Below are positions 49,825-62,398 of a stretch of 64,000 bases of DNA, one piece after another; position 1 is the first letter of the stretch; the number at the start of each line of letters is the position of its first letter. A program made the translations under genes and the position numbers. The notes under the pieces are model-generated. The model was not told the DNA's origin. It saw only the letters and a list, made by a program, of their open reading frames with translations, and ran no database searches. This DNA is from Leuctra nigra (Eukaryota; Arthropoda; Insecta; Plecoptera; Leuctridae): the NCBI GenBank assembly GCA_934045905.1, contig OW203769.1, forward strand, positions 25,451,705-25,515,704, written 5' to 3'.

Positions 49825-50577
49825 TTATTCGTTTGTATCATTATTTGTTTTTAACTGTTACTTCAATATTTCGAACTCTTTTTCTAGTTCAATAAATAAG
49901 TTTGAAACTTGCAGATTTAAAATTTTGGTATGTTTTCTAAAATAGGGAAAATTTTCAAAAGCTTATTTAATAGTATTATATAGTGATCTATAACAACACT
50001 GGGATTTCTGATATAAAATACGCTCCTATAACGGTTAATGTATAAATAAGTAAAAAAAAATATGTTTCGGGTGTCAAAACGTCGATGTGTACCTAATCGA
50101 AAGTTGCATTACGCATTAGTAACACATTGTGATATTTTTCTGAAGGGGTTTAAATTTTCAATATAGTTACGTGCTGCAGACTGAGCGCATTTACAATGAT
50201 TTAAATTGCTTTATTAGCAGGGCGTTGTATGTGACCCCTGAAGGCAAGTCTGCAGGACGCGAAGCCCCGGAAACATTTTGGTACATTTTTTAAACTCAAG
50301 TTTGGTGCGTCTTGGACAAGCTCTGAAGCAGAAAACAGTTTGTTCTGATAAAATTTCAGCAACATTTTTCAACATTTTTATAATAGTCAAGGAACTTTCA
50401 GTCAGAAATGTACTCAAATGTACCAGTCCAAATATAACAGAGGTAGTGAAAGTATTCACTTTCCTGAAAATAGGGCAAACAAAACAATGGCATTTATTTT
50501 TTGCCCATTTTCCTTTCTATTTTCGATTTTTTGGGGAATGCAGGCCCCATCCCCCTTTATCCCCCTTGTGGCCGCCC
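49825..50577. other. Upstream of the sif array; repeat-like GC patch
   Basis: At 50214-50300 the text GAAGCCCCGGAAACATTTTGG and TTTGGTGCGTCTTGG resembles ATAGCCCCGGGAAAATGTTTG and TTTGGTGCGTTTC at 30600-30650, so a diverged dispersed repeat is shared. No gene seen. Confidence 0.4.
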
Positions 50578-51060
50578 ATGTGTGGCTATACATTCCACGT
50601 GTATTTTTGCAATGAATGACACGTGTGGCCCCTAGTTTCAGGAGTTATGCTGACATAACACCAGCGACACTGACATGGGCAACAAGCTGCCCCCCCCCCA
50701 TGTGTGGCTGTACATTCCACGTGTATATTGCAATGAATGACACGTGTGGCCCCTTGTTTCAGGAGTTATGCTGACATAACACCAGCGACACCGATATGGG
50801 CAACAAGCTGACCCCCCCCCCCATGTGTGACTGTACATTCCACGTGTATTATTGCAATGAATGACACGTGTGGCCCCTAGTTTCAGGAGTTATGCTGACA
50901 TAACACCAGCGGCACCGACATGGGTTACAAGCTGACCCCCCCCCCCCCCATGTGTGACTGTACATTCCACGTGTATTATTGCAATGAATGACACGTGTGG
51001 CCCCTAGTTTCAGGAGTTATGCTGACATAACACCGGCGGCACCGACATGGGCAACAAGCT
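50578..51060 (+). repeat. Tandem array of the sif start-codon segment, 4 copies
   Basis: ATGTGTG starts of successive copies lie at 50578, 50700, 50823 and 50950 (periods 122, 123, 127; the differences are mostly in a C-run). Each copy contains ACACGTGTGGCCCCT, the acceptor-like TTTCAG|GAGTTATGCTGACA, and ATGGGCAACAAGCTG or a variant (ATG at 50675, 50796 and 50920; the third reads MGYKL). Only the last copy (ATG 51047) continues into the real sif coding exon; in the first three the sequence after CTG turns into a C-run and the next copy. The decoy ATGs open only short frames. Confidence 0.95.
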
Positions 51061-51153
51061 GAGCTGCTCTTGTGCGCCACTGATAAGAAAAGCGTACAGA
51101 TATGAAGACAGTCCGTGGCAGACTTCGCGTCGCAGAGACGGGCACCTCCTCAG
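51047..51153 (+). CDS. sif: sif coding exon 1
   Basis: ATG at 51047 opens MGNKLSCSCAPLIRKAYRY and the exon ends HLL + AG|GTACAC. The exon probably begins at 51014, after TTTCAG. This start is chosen over the three upstream copies because only here does the conserved frame continue. Confidence 0.93.
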
Positions 51154-54100
51154 GTACACATTCTCGTTTACTTATAGGTACCTTACATAAACAACTGTAC
51201 AAAAACAAACACTTGTAAACATACAGCAAAGCACATTCCCACCTAAAAGTATTGAAAATGTTAATAAACTTCAAATTTTTGTAATTATTGTTTGTACTGA
51301 TATGAAATATATTTTCAAAATTCTTCTTACACCTTTAATAATTATGTATTTTATAAGTCTCCTAAAATATTTTTTGGTGGTTGTTATCACAAAAAATGTG
51401 GAAATGAAACTAAAAAAAAACTATTAGTGTGATTTTTTTAACAAAAACAATTTATAAAGCCAATATTTTGAAATATTTAATAACAAATTTAAGACATAAT
51501 ATTTTTGTGTGTTTACATAAGCCCTGAAAATGCGAGAATCATTGCAATTTTATTTATATCTTATACATTCTCCACTCACATTCGGTGTACGTCTAGTGTA
51601 TCCTCGAGTTACACGTCATTATCTCAGCATTTCCACCGCGCACGTCACAAAACAAAGGACATTTTAAATTATGTTCCATAGATTGCTCTTTCACACAATC
51701 ACAGTATACGGAGTCGTTTATTATTTATTATGAGTTCTCTTCAGCTCTTCAGCTCTACGGCCATTTCCCACATTCTAGATGACCTCCTCCTATCCACACA
51801 GTCCTCATCTTCCAACCCTCTTGCCTCCATGTCCGACCTGAGCTGCCGCTTCCACTCCTCTCTAGATCTTCCTCTCCTTCTCCAACCTGGAGGCGTCCAC
51901 TTCTTGATCTTTATCGTCAACCTCTCCTCTCCCACCCGATGTAGTCAATGGTCATACCACACTATTCTCCTTCGTTCAAGGTATCCTTGACTTTCCACCT
52001 TCATTCATCTTCTGATATCTTCATTGCTTATGTGTTCCATTCTAACCTACTCGGCAGCTCCTTCTCAAAAAATGTAGAAATGGATTGCTATGTAGTCGTT
52101 GTTATTAAAAACTTCTACTTCCACCAATGACTCCCGCTCTATAGGATACGAAACTGATAGCATTCGCCGATGTCGAAGACCGCATACTGCTTTACCAGAT
52201 TCTGGCACTCTAAAGACATATTATTAATTTTTTTTATGGCCACGTCGTGTCTTCATATTTATTTTATAATATACGACTCTATCAAAAGTATATTATTGTA
52301 CTGGGTCAGGTTTCTCTGCAATCTGGTGAAATGTAAGACGATCTCAGCCGGACGCGTGAAGACCTTGGTCTATACTGAAGAACGGGTCGGCATTCTTTGC
52401 GAATCCAAAACAAAGAATTATCTCTGAATGCTTCCACATCTGTTTCGCGTCCTTGAGAGTGTTTGTTTCTGACTCCAGGTTATGGGCCGAGGTGTTCCAC
52501 GTGTCTGCGAGCGGAGCTGGTACAGTGAAATGGCAACAAGTGTCGGAGGATCTGGTACCGGTGAACATCACGTGCATACAAGACTCGCCCGAGTGCGTAT
52601 TCCACATCACTGCTTACAACAGTCAGGTGGACAAGATTCTCGATGTGCGATTAGTACAACCAGGTAACCATATTACAATACCATGCATCGTGTCATTATC
52701 AATGGTTTGGAGATTTTAGAACACTTTATTTTTCCATTATGGATACTTGATTCGCTGTGGCATATGCACGGGTAGTTGACACCACGACCGCAGGCCCCCT
52801 CAAGTAACTATATAGTAAGAAATAAACGGTGCTGAATAACCTGCGACTCCAGAGCCGCAAGTGGCTCCTTGGTGGTTCTTGAATGGCTATTTTTCATTTA
52901 AATAAAGCCATGGAATCGAAAAATTTCAAAATTCGAAAAAAACGCCCTGCGGGGCTAACTTTTGGAAGGTTATTTCATTCAGTTTGTTCTTGAGTTCCTA
53001 AATCACTTTTAAATTTCTGAAATTCTAAAAACACGACCATACGGGGCAACAACTGGGGGGCTTCGTCAAAATTTCGAAATAAACTAGACATTCAATTTAT
53101 TATTTTCGGTGCATTTTATTTCATTGCCTCTACTGCGGCTCCCATTATTATCTAATTTATTAATATTTGGGAAATTGGCTCCTTCGTCAAAAAAGGTTGT
53201 CGACCCCTGACCTAATAACACTATAGTATAGTGCGTATTACCGACACTACAATATAAAAATTTGAAGGGTAACTGTGCAAAATTTTATTCGACATCGGTC
53301 ATAGGCGGTAGTAGGAGTAGATGAAGAAATTAATTGCAGACATACATTCTACTTCATGTATTAGGATTGCAGATTATGGAATGATTTACAGTCATTTATG
53401 GGGTGGTTTGTGATTTCTGCAGGTGGTTTATTTTAGTATTTTGGTGATTCTTAACTGAGCGGTGATTTTGATGATGTTTTGCAGGGACGCGAATCGGGCA
53501 GGCGTCGGAGTGTTTTGTGTATTGGAAAGACCCGATGACGAATGACACTTGGGGACTGAATTTCACCTCGCCGATCGACGCCAAGCAGTTTCGCGAATGC
53601 TGCGTGAGTAGTGAAACATCATCACATCTCGCTTAGAATGTAGAACAATAAACAAAACCTGGACGCATATTCTTGAAGTCATAAGTCATCAAGTAATAAA
53701 TGTCATAATGCCTTTATGATAACAGCAATATTTGAATAGTGAATATTTGAAGCAATGTTTCTGCAGAGAAATACAGTTTGATCATTTTATAAAAAAATGA
53801 GCACCCTGCTGAAAATTCTTGCCAAGATCTTGCAAGATCTTGCAAGATCTTGCTAAGATCTTGTATTAACCAAGATCTTGCCAAGATCTTGCTAAGATCT
53901 TATCAAGATCTTGGATTTACCAAGATCTTGACAAGATCTTGGTAAGGTCTTTGCAAGATCTTGTATTAAACAAGATCTTGCTAAGATCTTACCAAGATCT
54001 TGGTAATATCTTGATAAGATCTTATCAAGATCTTGACAAGACCTAATCAAGATCTTGCTAAGATCTTCCCAAGATCTTGGTAATATCTTGATAAGATCTT

Positions 54101-57100
54101 ATCAAGATCTTGACAAGACCTAATCAAGATCTTGCCAAGATCTTACCAAGATCTTGGTAAGATCTTGGTAATATCTTAATAAGATTTTATCAAGATCTTG
54201 ACAAGACCTAATCAAGATCTTGCCAAGATCTTGCCAAGATCTTGCCAAGATCTTACCAAGATTTTTTCAAGATCTTGCTAAGGCCCTTAGGAAAATTTCC
54301 TATAGTATATTTTGAAGTAGGTATTCCAAAGTATTATGTAATAACGTGTAGTAAACTATAGTATGTGCTATAGTACTTGAAGTACATGCAAAAACTTACT
54401 CCATAATACCATAGATTACTGAAGTAAATTCTACAGTATCGGTGGTAAACTAAAGTATAAACTACAGTATTTTTACTACCGCTGAAATAGACTGTTTTTT
54501 ACTCTGGAGTAAATATACTTGACCTACTGTAGTAATTGTTGATAAATAAATAATAATAATAATTCTAAGTATGTACTATAGTGTTTTTACTACTTGCGAT
54601 ATATACTGCAGTTTTCTATAGTAAAGTTATAGGGAACGTACTTCACTGTAGTAATTCGAAGTATGTAGCTAGAGTACTTTGACTACAGACAGAATAAGTT
54701 TGCTATAGTAAGTTCTATAGGTAGTATATATACTTCATTGAAAATCTATAGTATCTCATCTGTAGTAAAGAAAAGTGTAATCTACAGTATGTTTACTATA
54801 GCCGATTTATATTGTAGTTTAGTAAATTCTGAAGTATCTTCATTGACTTTTTACTACAGTATTTGTAGTAGTAAGGTATATAAACTACAGAATTTTTACT
54901 TCATTGACTTAGAAAATTTGCACCACATCACCTAGTAAAATAAACTATAGTAATTATACTACAGAGCGTGAGCTGATATATTTTATGGGGAAATATCACA
55001 GATCAATTTACTTTATAAATAAATCTTAATATTTATCGTTTCTCCTATTTTATCATGTTAATAACAATATAATGATCCACTAAATAATATAAATATGTTC
55101 ACTTAAATATGAAAACTCAATATGATCACTATTAGCGCAGCTAAGTCTTGTCTGCACCGGTGGCCTATTCGGTAAGACGCTCGACTACGGACCACGAGAT
55201 CGCAGGTTCAAAACACGGCGGTTCCACGGGATTTTATAATTGAAATGTGTAATCAAACCTTGTCCAATACTTCAGAAGAGGTTTCCCGAATGCAAATGAG
55301 TATTCATAAATATAGAAAATTTTATTTTTTTATGAAATTTTAACGTTTTTTTGGCAGCAAAATGTACAAGATCTTGCTAAGATCTTGCTAAGATCTTGCC
55401 AAGATCTTGCAAGATCTTGCTAAGTTCTTGCAAGATCTTGCTTAGATCTTGCAAGATCTTAGCAAGATCTTGCTAAGATTTTTCAGCAGGGCAAATACGT
55501 TTTTAAAATATTTGATTTTGTGAATGTCTAAGACACATTTTGGAAAAATATAATAAAATTAAATTGTTAAAATGAAGCGATTTACCACAAATGCTAAAGT
55601 AAGTGATTGTAAATTAGCTATTGGTAAAATCATCGCACCAAAAAATTACAGACTCCCATCACGAATATAGCTATAATTGAGCTTTGGACGAAAACGTGTT
55701 TGAGTGTGAACTTTTCAATGAACTGATTTTGAACTTTTCTTATTAATTCTTAAAATAATTCAGGTAAAATTTGTTCATAATTATAAAAATAATTTTTGTC
55801 CCTTTTCTCTCCTAAACCTTCAGTCCCCTACCTTCAAATTTTCCCGCAAAGCTTCCTCTAGTTACTCCCTGAAGTTAGATCCGCCGAACAAGCAGCAGAA
55901 GTTGAAGAACGCCAAGCGCAAGCCGGTCTCCACACCTGCGTCTCCGAGCAGGTCGCGCGAGCCGCAGTGCACTTGCATGACGGCGGAGCAGTACGCCAGG
56001 CTGCGCTCCCAGGACCCGCGATACAGAGGTGGGGACATCTAGCTTCACGCTAACTACACATTACTAGACTCATTCGCTTTTAGATGCCAAGTAATGGTTT
56101 TTTCAGCTGGTTTTTGGAACAAAAAATAAAAATGTACAATATCGCGTAATCAATAAGTAAAGAGTGTTTCTCGTTTGATGAAAGAAAGCACACATGAAAC
56201 AGGGAATTTTATATTTTTTTAGTATGATAAACCACGCCATGGTAAATAAAAGTTTAAAAAGTAAATATCTAAGTTATAATTTTATATTATGGGTTCTAAA
56301 ATGTCAATTAATACATTTTTCACTAATTCATTTTTACTTAATCAAAAGTTGAATAAGGTGAATAAGGTTTGCTTTTCCCTGCACCGGATGTTTTATGGTC
56401 TAGATATGTCTCAATCAGGGGCGTGCGGTGGTTTTCCAGCATGACTAGGCATTTCCACATTTCCAGCCAAAATGACTCGCCCCCCCCCCCTCCCCACACC
56501 CCGGCTTAATTACTAATTTAGAATTTTTTAACGAGAATATTTTAATCCTGATAGGAGCAATAAATTTGATGGAATCTCTCACCTTGTGTTGAAAAACTTT
56601 GATTTTGGACTTTCCGATGGCGCTGCATTTCTGTCTATCCTTAGACCCGTGAAAATAAACGACTGATCCAACTGATTACACGCATGGGAATGTCATAATT
56701 ACAATGTCCAGCGCAATCGAAATCAAAATTTGACACAACACATTCAACACAATCAGAAATCACGTCACAAATCTTTCAAATTATAAACCTCTTTGAATAT
56801 CTAACTTCAATGAGAGCAGTCAACAAACTGACATCATAGAAATGTCAAATCAAAGTCAATTAAAATCACAACACAACATACTACCAGGTTAACAACACAA
56901 TCTCATTTTACTTCACAAAATGTGTGCAATATGTTTACCCGATGATAGTTGTAAACGAACTGAGTCATTTGCTTATTTTTATTGCCAAGTTGAGGACATT
57001 TTATGCTTTACTTGCATTTTTGAGTTTGCCTCGGCCAAGGTTAGCGCCTGTTCTAGCCGAGTAGCCTTTGCGTTGGAGCGAGAGAGAAGATAGATATCGC

Positions 57101-60100
57101 TGGAGCATTGGTTGGAGTGAGAAGAGAGATACACCTTTGAAACATTAGTGCGATAGAGATGGAGATCAGTTGTAGGTGTTCAGTCTGATGACGCGACGTG
57201 AGTGACGTCACAGTGTGAGTGAAACACTTCCTCCCCTCCCCGTCCACAATAACACAGGCGCGGAGCTCGATTAGCCTAGTCCTCTCGCTACTAGCTGTTC
57301 TAAAAACATTTCCTAAAAAATCGCAATTTTGGCTGGCACGACTGGCCACGCTCTATATGTGTATATTAAGCATCTCGCGCATATTATACCATAAATAAAG
57401 TACGTTCATTTACAAAATACATTTAATGAATATAAAATATTATTGGGTAAAATAAAAATTAAGCTTAGGATGGCAACTGCCTGGCTAGGCAGTGCCTAGT
57501 TTGCCTAGGCTGCACTGCACGCCCCTGGTCTCAATATGTGTATAGGGACAGAGTTACTCTATCACCATATGCAATTTGAAGAAAATAACTAATTGAGATT
57601 TAGTAAAATTCCAATTTACTAATTGGGTTTTGATACATATTTCACCATTATTTCTGAATTATATAATTTTTATGTCCGTTAATATTTACCGTAAGTAGTA
57701 TTCTTCGATGATTCGCCGACAAAATTTGGCATTCCATTCACTATAGTGGAGGTGAATTGCTTTTAAAAATTTTCGCAACCGGCTTCGGCATCCCAGGAGA
57801 CCCGGTCCCCCAACCCGACATTATTGGACGGGGCTAATCGATTTATTATATGATTAAATATATTATTCACATTTTAATCTGATTTTATAATTTGAAGTGT
57901 TTAACCAGCTCTAAAAACCATAATATAACTCGTTGTCTAGTGCATGTATAGACTTAGTTGCTAAACCTTCGTTCACTGGTGTAGGCAGAAATTGATCGAG
58001 ACAAGTTTTCTCCTTTTATTCTGATTCAATCATTATAGGTATATGGATAGAATGGCAAATCATTAATTGGACCACAATTGACATAAATTTAGACGAGTTT
58101 CTGAATAACGAAACTAGTTTTGTGTATTTGTAAATATTGAGTGACTTAAAATACGATATTGTTTGTTCGACTTAAATCTATATTTGATTAAAAAATTATT
58201 TTCGTGTTTCCTAATTAGAATTAATGTGTCACTCCGGCATTTTAATTACAATCTATTTAGAAGGTGTCTACAAAGACCTTCTTGCATGCACTTCAAAACT
58301 CAAAATCTTACAAATACATTTATGTAAAATTTAGTTTATAACTAAATGATACGACAAAAACTGGGCCTTGGAGGATTTCGCTCTGATAATTTAAAACCGT
58401 TTGGGTACTTAAATTTTGATTTGCAATTCTATTCCAAAATTGGGATCATCATTCATTCAATACGCTTGGAGTCATTTCACCGTATTTTGCAAGTTGTTTC
58501 ATTATGAATGTAACCAGTAAATAATTGTTTTAGAATATCGTTCCCAAAAAATTTAATCCATGTCTCGTAGACACATCATTTAATTGCTTTCATTTTTCAT
58601 CCCTTTTTTCGCTTACCAAGCAATGTTGTCGCGTAAGTACATTGAATGCAATTTTTTATATATCATCTTTTCATCTGTGTATTTTGACATGAACTCTTTA
58701 TGCATGCTCAAGGGGTTGCTACATATTAATAATATCATGATTAAGTTATGTGAAAATTCTACTTGTAAATTCGCTCTTGTATATGCATCATATACAGGAA
58801 CGAAAACTTGTGCCAAAATTTTTAATTTTTGTATTTTCCTTCGGGGAGTATAAATTAAGGGGGCTACAATCAACGTTTTAATTAAGTAGGTTGGGGCTCT
58901 CATACTATGCTTAAATTTGGTACGTTTCTTTTGTGATTAAAAATGTATTCTGCAATTCTGTCGGCAAACGCTCATCAACTCTGAGTGACACTTGTTTTGT
59001 TTTTGGATTTCTGTGTTTTGCACACGTCATCTTATGTCAACTATCTCTGTACTCGCCCTTAGTGTGTCTGACATTCGATACAAATATCACATCAAATAAA
59101 TAAGTTTGAAATAAAAAAAATAAGCTCATGGTTTCCTAATGCCGGGTAGGACCAACTCTGGATTAAGTTAACTCTCGAGGGTTAACCAATGAAACAAGTT
59201 GGCGCGAATTCCATAGCCAATAAGATTCACTAATTTCCACTAATCATAGAGAGTTAACTTAATCCAGAGTTGGTCCTACCCGGCCTAAAAGAATTACCTA
59301 CTTCGGATGAAAACAACACGTTTCTTAATATAATAGATTTTTCCTATGTCAAACTCACATCCATAATCAAATTTCATGAATAAACAGATAAATTAATTGG
59401 TAGGCCTGCTGTAATTTAACAATCAAAAAATTGTGAGTAAATAATAATATTTTCCATTACACCTTTCTTTCAGAGGTTAAATTCTTCAAATGAACAGTAC
59501 TCTGGTGACCTCTCCACTTTCTCAGTGTTCATCATAATCCAGGTATACAACCATCCTGACAATTCCAATGTATTTGCAGGCTCATCTACTCTGCCCCGTG
59601 CGACCACCCGCTCAGCTGACTCCGATCCAAACGGTCGTGACAACAAAATCACAACAGCCACGTCAAGTACGTCACTCTATGACAACGTCGGCAACGCCAG
59701 TAAACTCCAGACGCGCTCCGAGCTCCTTCAAGGTAGCGGCAGTCGGCAGACGCGAGACCGCGCCACGCAGAATCAAACAACAGTGGACACCAGCACAAGC
59801 ACGACATCGGCCACGTCCAAGAGCATCTCCACGAATACTCAGAACCACGTGGGCTCACAAGTTGGACAGAACTCATCGGAGCAAACTCAGGATTCGAAAA
59901 GTGAAGGTACACAAGCTGGTGGTACTTTGGATAGGAAGCCACAATCGCGTAAGGAGATTCTTGCTGCTACGAAATCGATGGATTATCAAGATCGGGATAT
60001 GATACGTGAAGCCGAATTACGTGCTCATAATAACATCAATAATAGCAATAGTATTAATAACAATCGACGCTCGAAGTCGAAGAGTTCCGAGGATATGGCG

Positions 60101-62366
60101 CACGCACTGGATTCAAGTACATTGAAGCGGATGCTGAAACCAATGCCGAGCCAGGAGAGTCCGGTCACTTCTCCGGAGATGACCCGCAAACGTTATAACT
60201 ACTACAACAACAACAACCACGGGAGGAATGTCATGAGCGAAACCGAGAACGGTCATCAGAAGTCAAGGTTCGGAGGTTCAAGGTCATCGCATGAAATTGG
60301 CCGCTACGGCAGAAGTCTGTATCTGGAGTTGGAGAGAAACGGAGATCTGAGTCCACCTTCCGACAACGTTCTATTCGATAATCAATGTTACGCCACAACT
60401 CCGAGCTCGTCGAATGGTAACTCGGATTTGGATCAGCCGTCGTACAATCATCAGAATCATCAGCAGGTGTCGACTTCGAGTCCAGGTTCGCCCACGAGCC
60501 GGCTGTTGTTGGAGTATGAGATGCATCTTAGGAACACGTTGGCCAAGGGGATGGATGCTGAAAGCTACAGTCTTCACACGTTTGAGGCACTCTTGACGCA
60601 GAGCATGGAGAATCTTGGTGAGCAGTTTGATGTTATGTTAAAGAATTATATCTTAGTGTTCCAACTTCGTTTCGGATTGATTACGTTAGTTAGGTCATAA
60701 TGCACGTATTATAAATAATATATGATTGTTGGAAACTGTCGTTCTGTCGCTAAAATATAGTTTGTAAGCATGTTGGTAAACAAACATTTATTTTTTATTT
60801 GGACACTTCACAAACTTTATATTTATTTAGGTATTCAATATTTCGTGCACTCGTCTGTGAATTAAATCAGGAAAACAAGTCGATCAAATTATTGGGTATA
60901 TTCGGTATTCGATATGATCGGTAACATCTATGGTAAATCGTTATTTAAAATTTCATATTGAGAGGTAAGCATAGACATAGATTTTCCTTACGAAGACTCT
61001 GTTTTACAATTATGCTAAACCAAATTTAGTTTAAAAAGATATTTTAACAAGATTATCAGTCACAAGATGAATTATTATGATGTTGTCATTTCAATGGAAT
61101 GAAATGATTCTGATGGTGTGCGTTCTCTCCAACGTAGCCAGTTTTGTTCCTCTCTTGCTTCACATGTTAAACTGGCCATGTATTATGCATGGAGTAACTC
61201 ATACGCATTGCGCAGACAAGCGTCGCAATGCACTACATGGCAACATAGCCAAACACCTGACTAGTCGTTTCTTAGCGTAGACTGGGGGTGTAAAAATCAG
61301 CGGTAAGGGTTTTCTTGATGTAGATGAGAGGGTATACATCTAATTGATAAGTAGATTCTAAAAATATCAGATATTATTGAATGCGCGTCATAATCAAATA
61401 GATTTCTAAAAAATTATTACAATTTTGATATTTCATATGTTTTAAATGTATAGTACCTACTTTCATATTTATGTAAAATACGGGATTAGGTATAATAATA
61501 AAAATATATACATTGTATATTGTAATTATTAAAGATTAAGACTTTATTTTCTCACATTCTGGGGAAGTAGTAGTAATTACAGTGGAGTAGAAGGAATATC
61601 GACCAACGGGTTTCTAGGTGTTAAAAAGAAAGAAAACCACATTTTATTAATGGCGGTACAAATTACAGGATTGGCCATTGGAGCTTACTAATTAATCAAT
61701 ACAATAAAATACCTACATTACATTTAATAAATAGTAAATACTGAATATTTGAATTTCTAAATCTAATTAATTGTGGAAATATGATGACGCTTACAATGGT
61801 TCTTAAACTTTCAGAACTAGAGGTATACACTTCTTTGGGATATTTCATTTTGAATGTTGTCCGGAGGAAGATTCCGATTGAGAGATCTTGTGCGTTTAGT
61901 CATGTTAACTTTTTCGAGTGAAAGTAACTGTAACGTGTTACTTTGAAAGTAAAGTATTTGTATTCGTAATTCATGTTACTTATTTTGAGTAACTTAACTG
62001 ATTGTAACATATGTTAATTATTTTTTGTTTCCATAGAATATTCAAGTCGGTAAACACCAAAAAGTCAATTTCTGAAGGTTTAAAATACCTACTAAATATT
62101 TTGAAAAGGCCTCTTAGCAAGACTATTTTGCTGTCTTTTTAACTTTGTTCGTTCATTTTATATTTATTTGTGTATTAAATAATTGTGCATTTTAACATTA
62201 TAAAATAATGAAAAAAGGATCAACCCCAATGAAAGTGTATAGAATGAAAATAATTATTTTGTTCGTCAGAAATCAGCCAGAGTATTTGTGCAGGTTTTTA
62301 AACTGATAAGTGACTGATAACTGAACTGACTGATTTTTCTGAAATGGGTACAAATTATTATTATTA

Positions 62367-62398
<32 letters not shown>

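Larger units (their letters stand above)
53804..55491. mobile_element. Composite palindrome-array transposon in sif intron 3 (1.69 kb)
   Basis: Ends CCCTGCTGAAAA (53804-53815) and TTTTCAGCAGGG (55480-55491) are inverted repeats. Directly inside both ends are arrays of the 10-bp palindrome CAAGATCTTG (53818-54290 and 55368-55480). The middle holds a second palindromic array (ACTATAGTA-like, 54295-54965) and a tRNA-like segment (55151-55235). No transposase. Flanks suggest at most a 2-bp CA duplication, so the superfamily is unassigned. Confidence 0.7.

Noticed and set aside
55151..55235. Functional tRNA gene
   Set aside because: A and B boxes are recognisable but the acceptor and T stems do not pair; treated as a SINE fragment.
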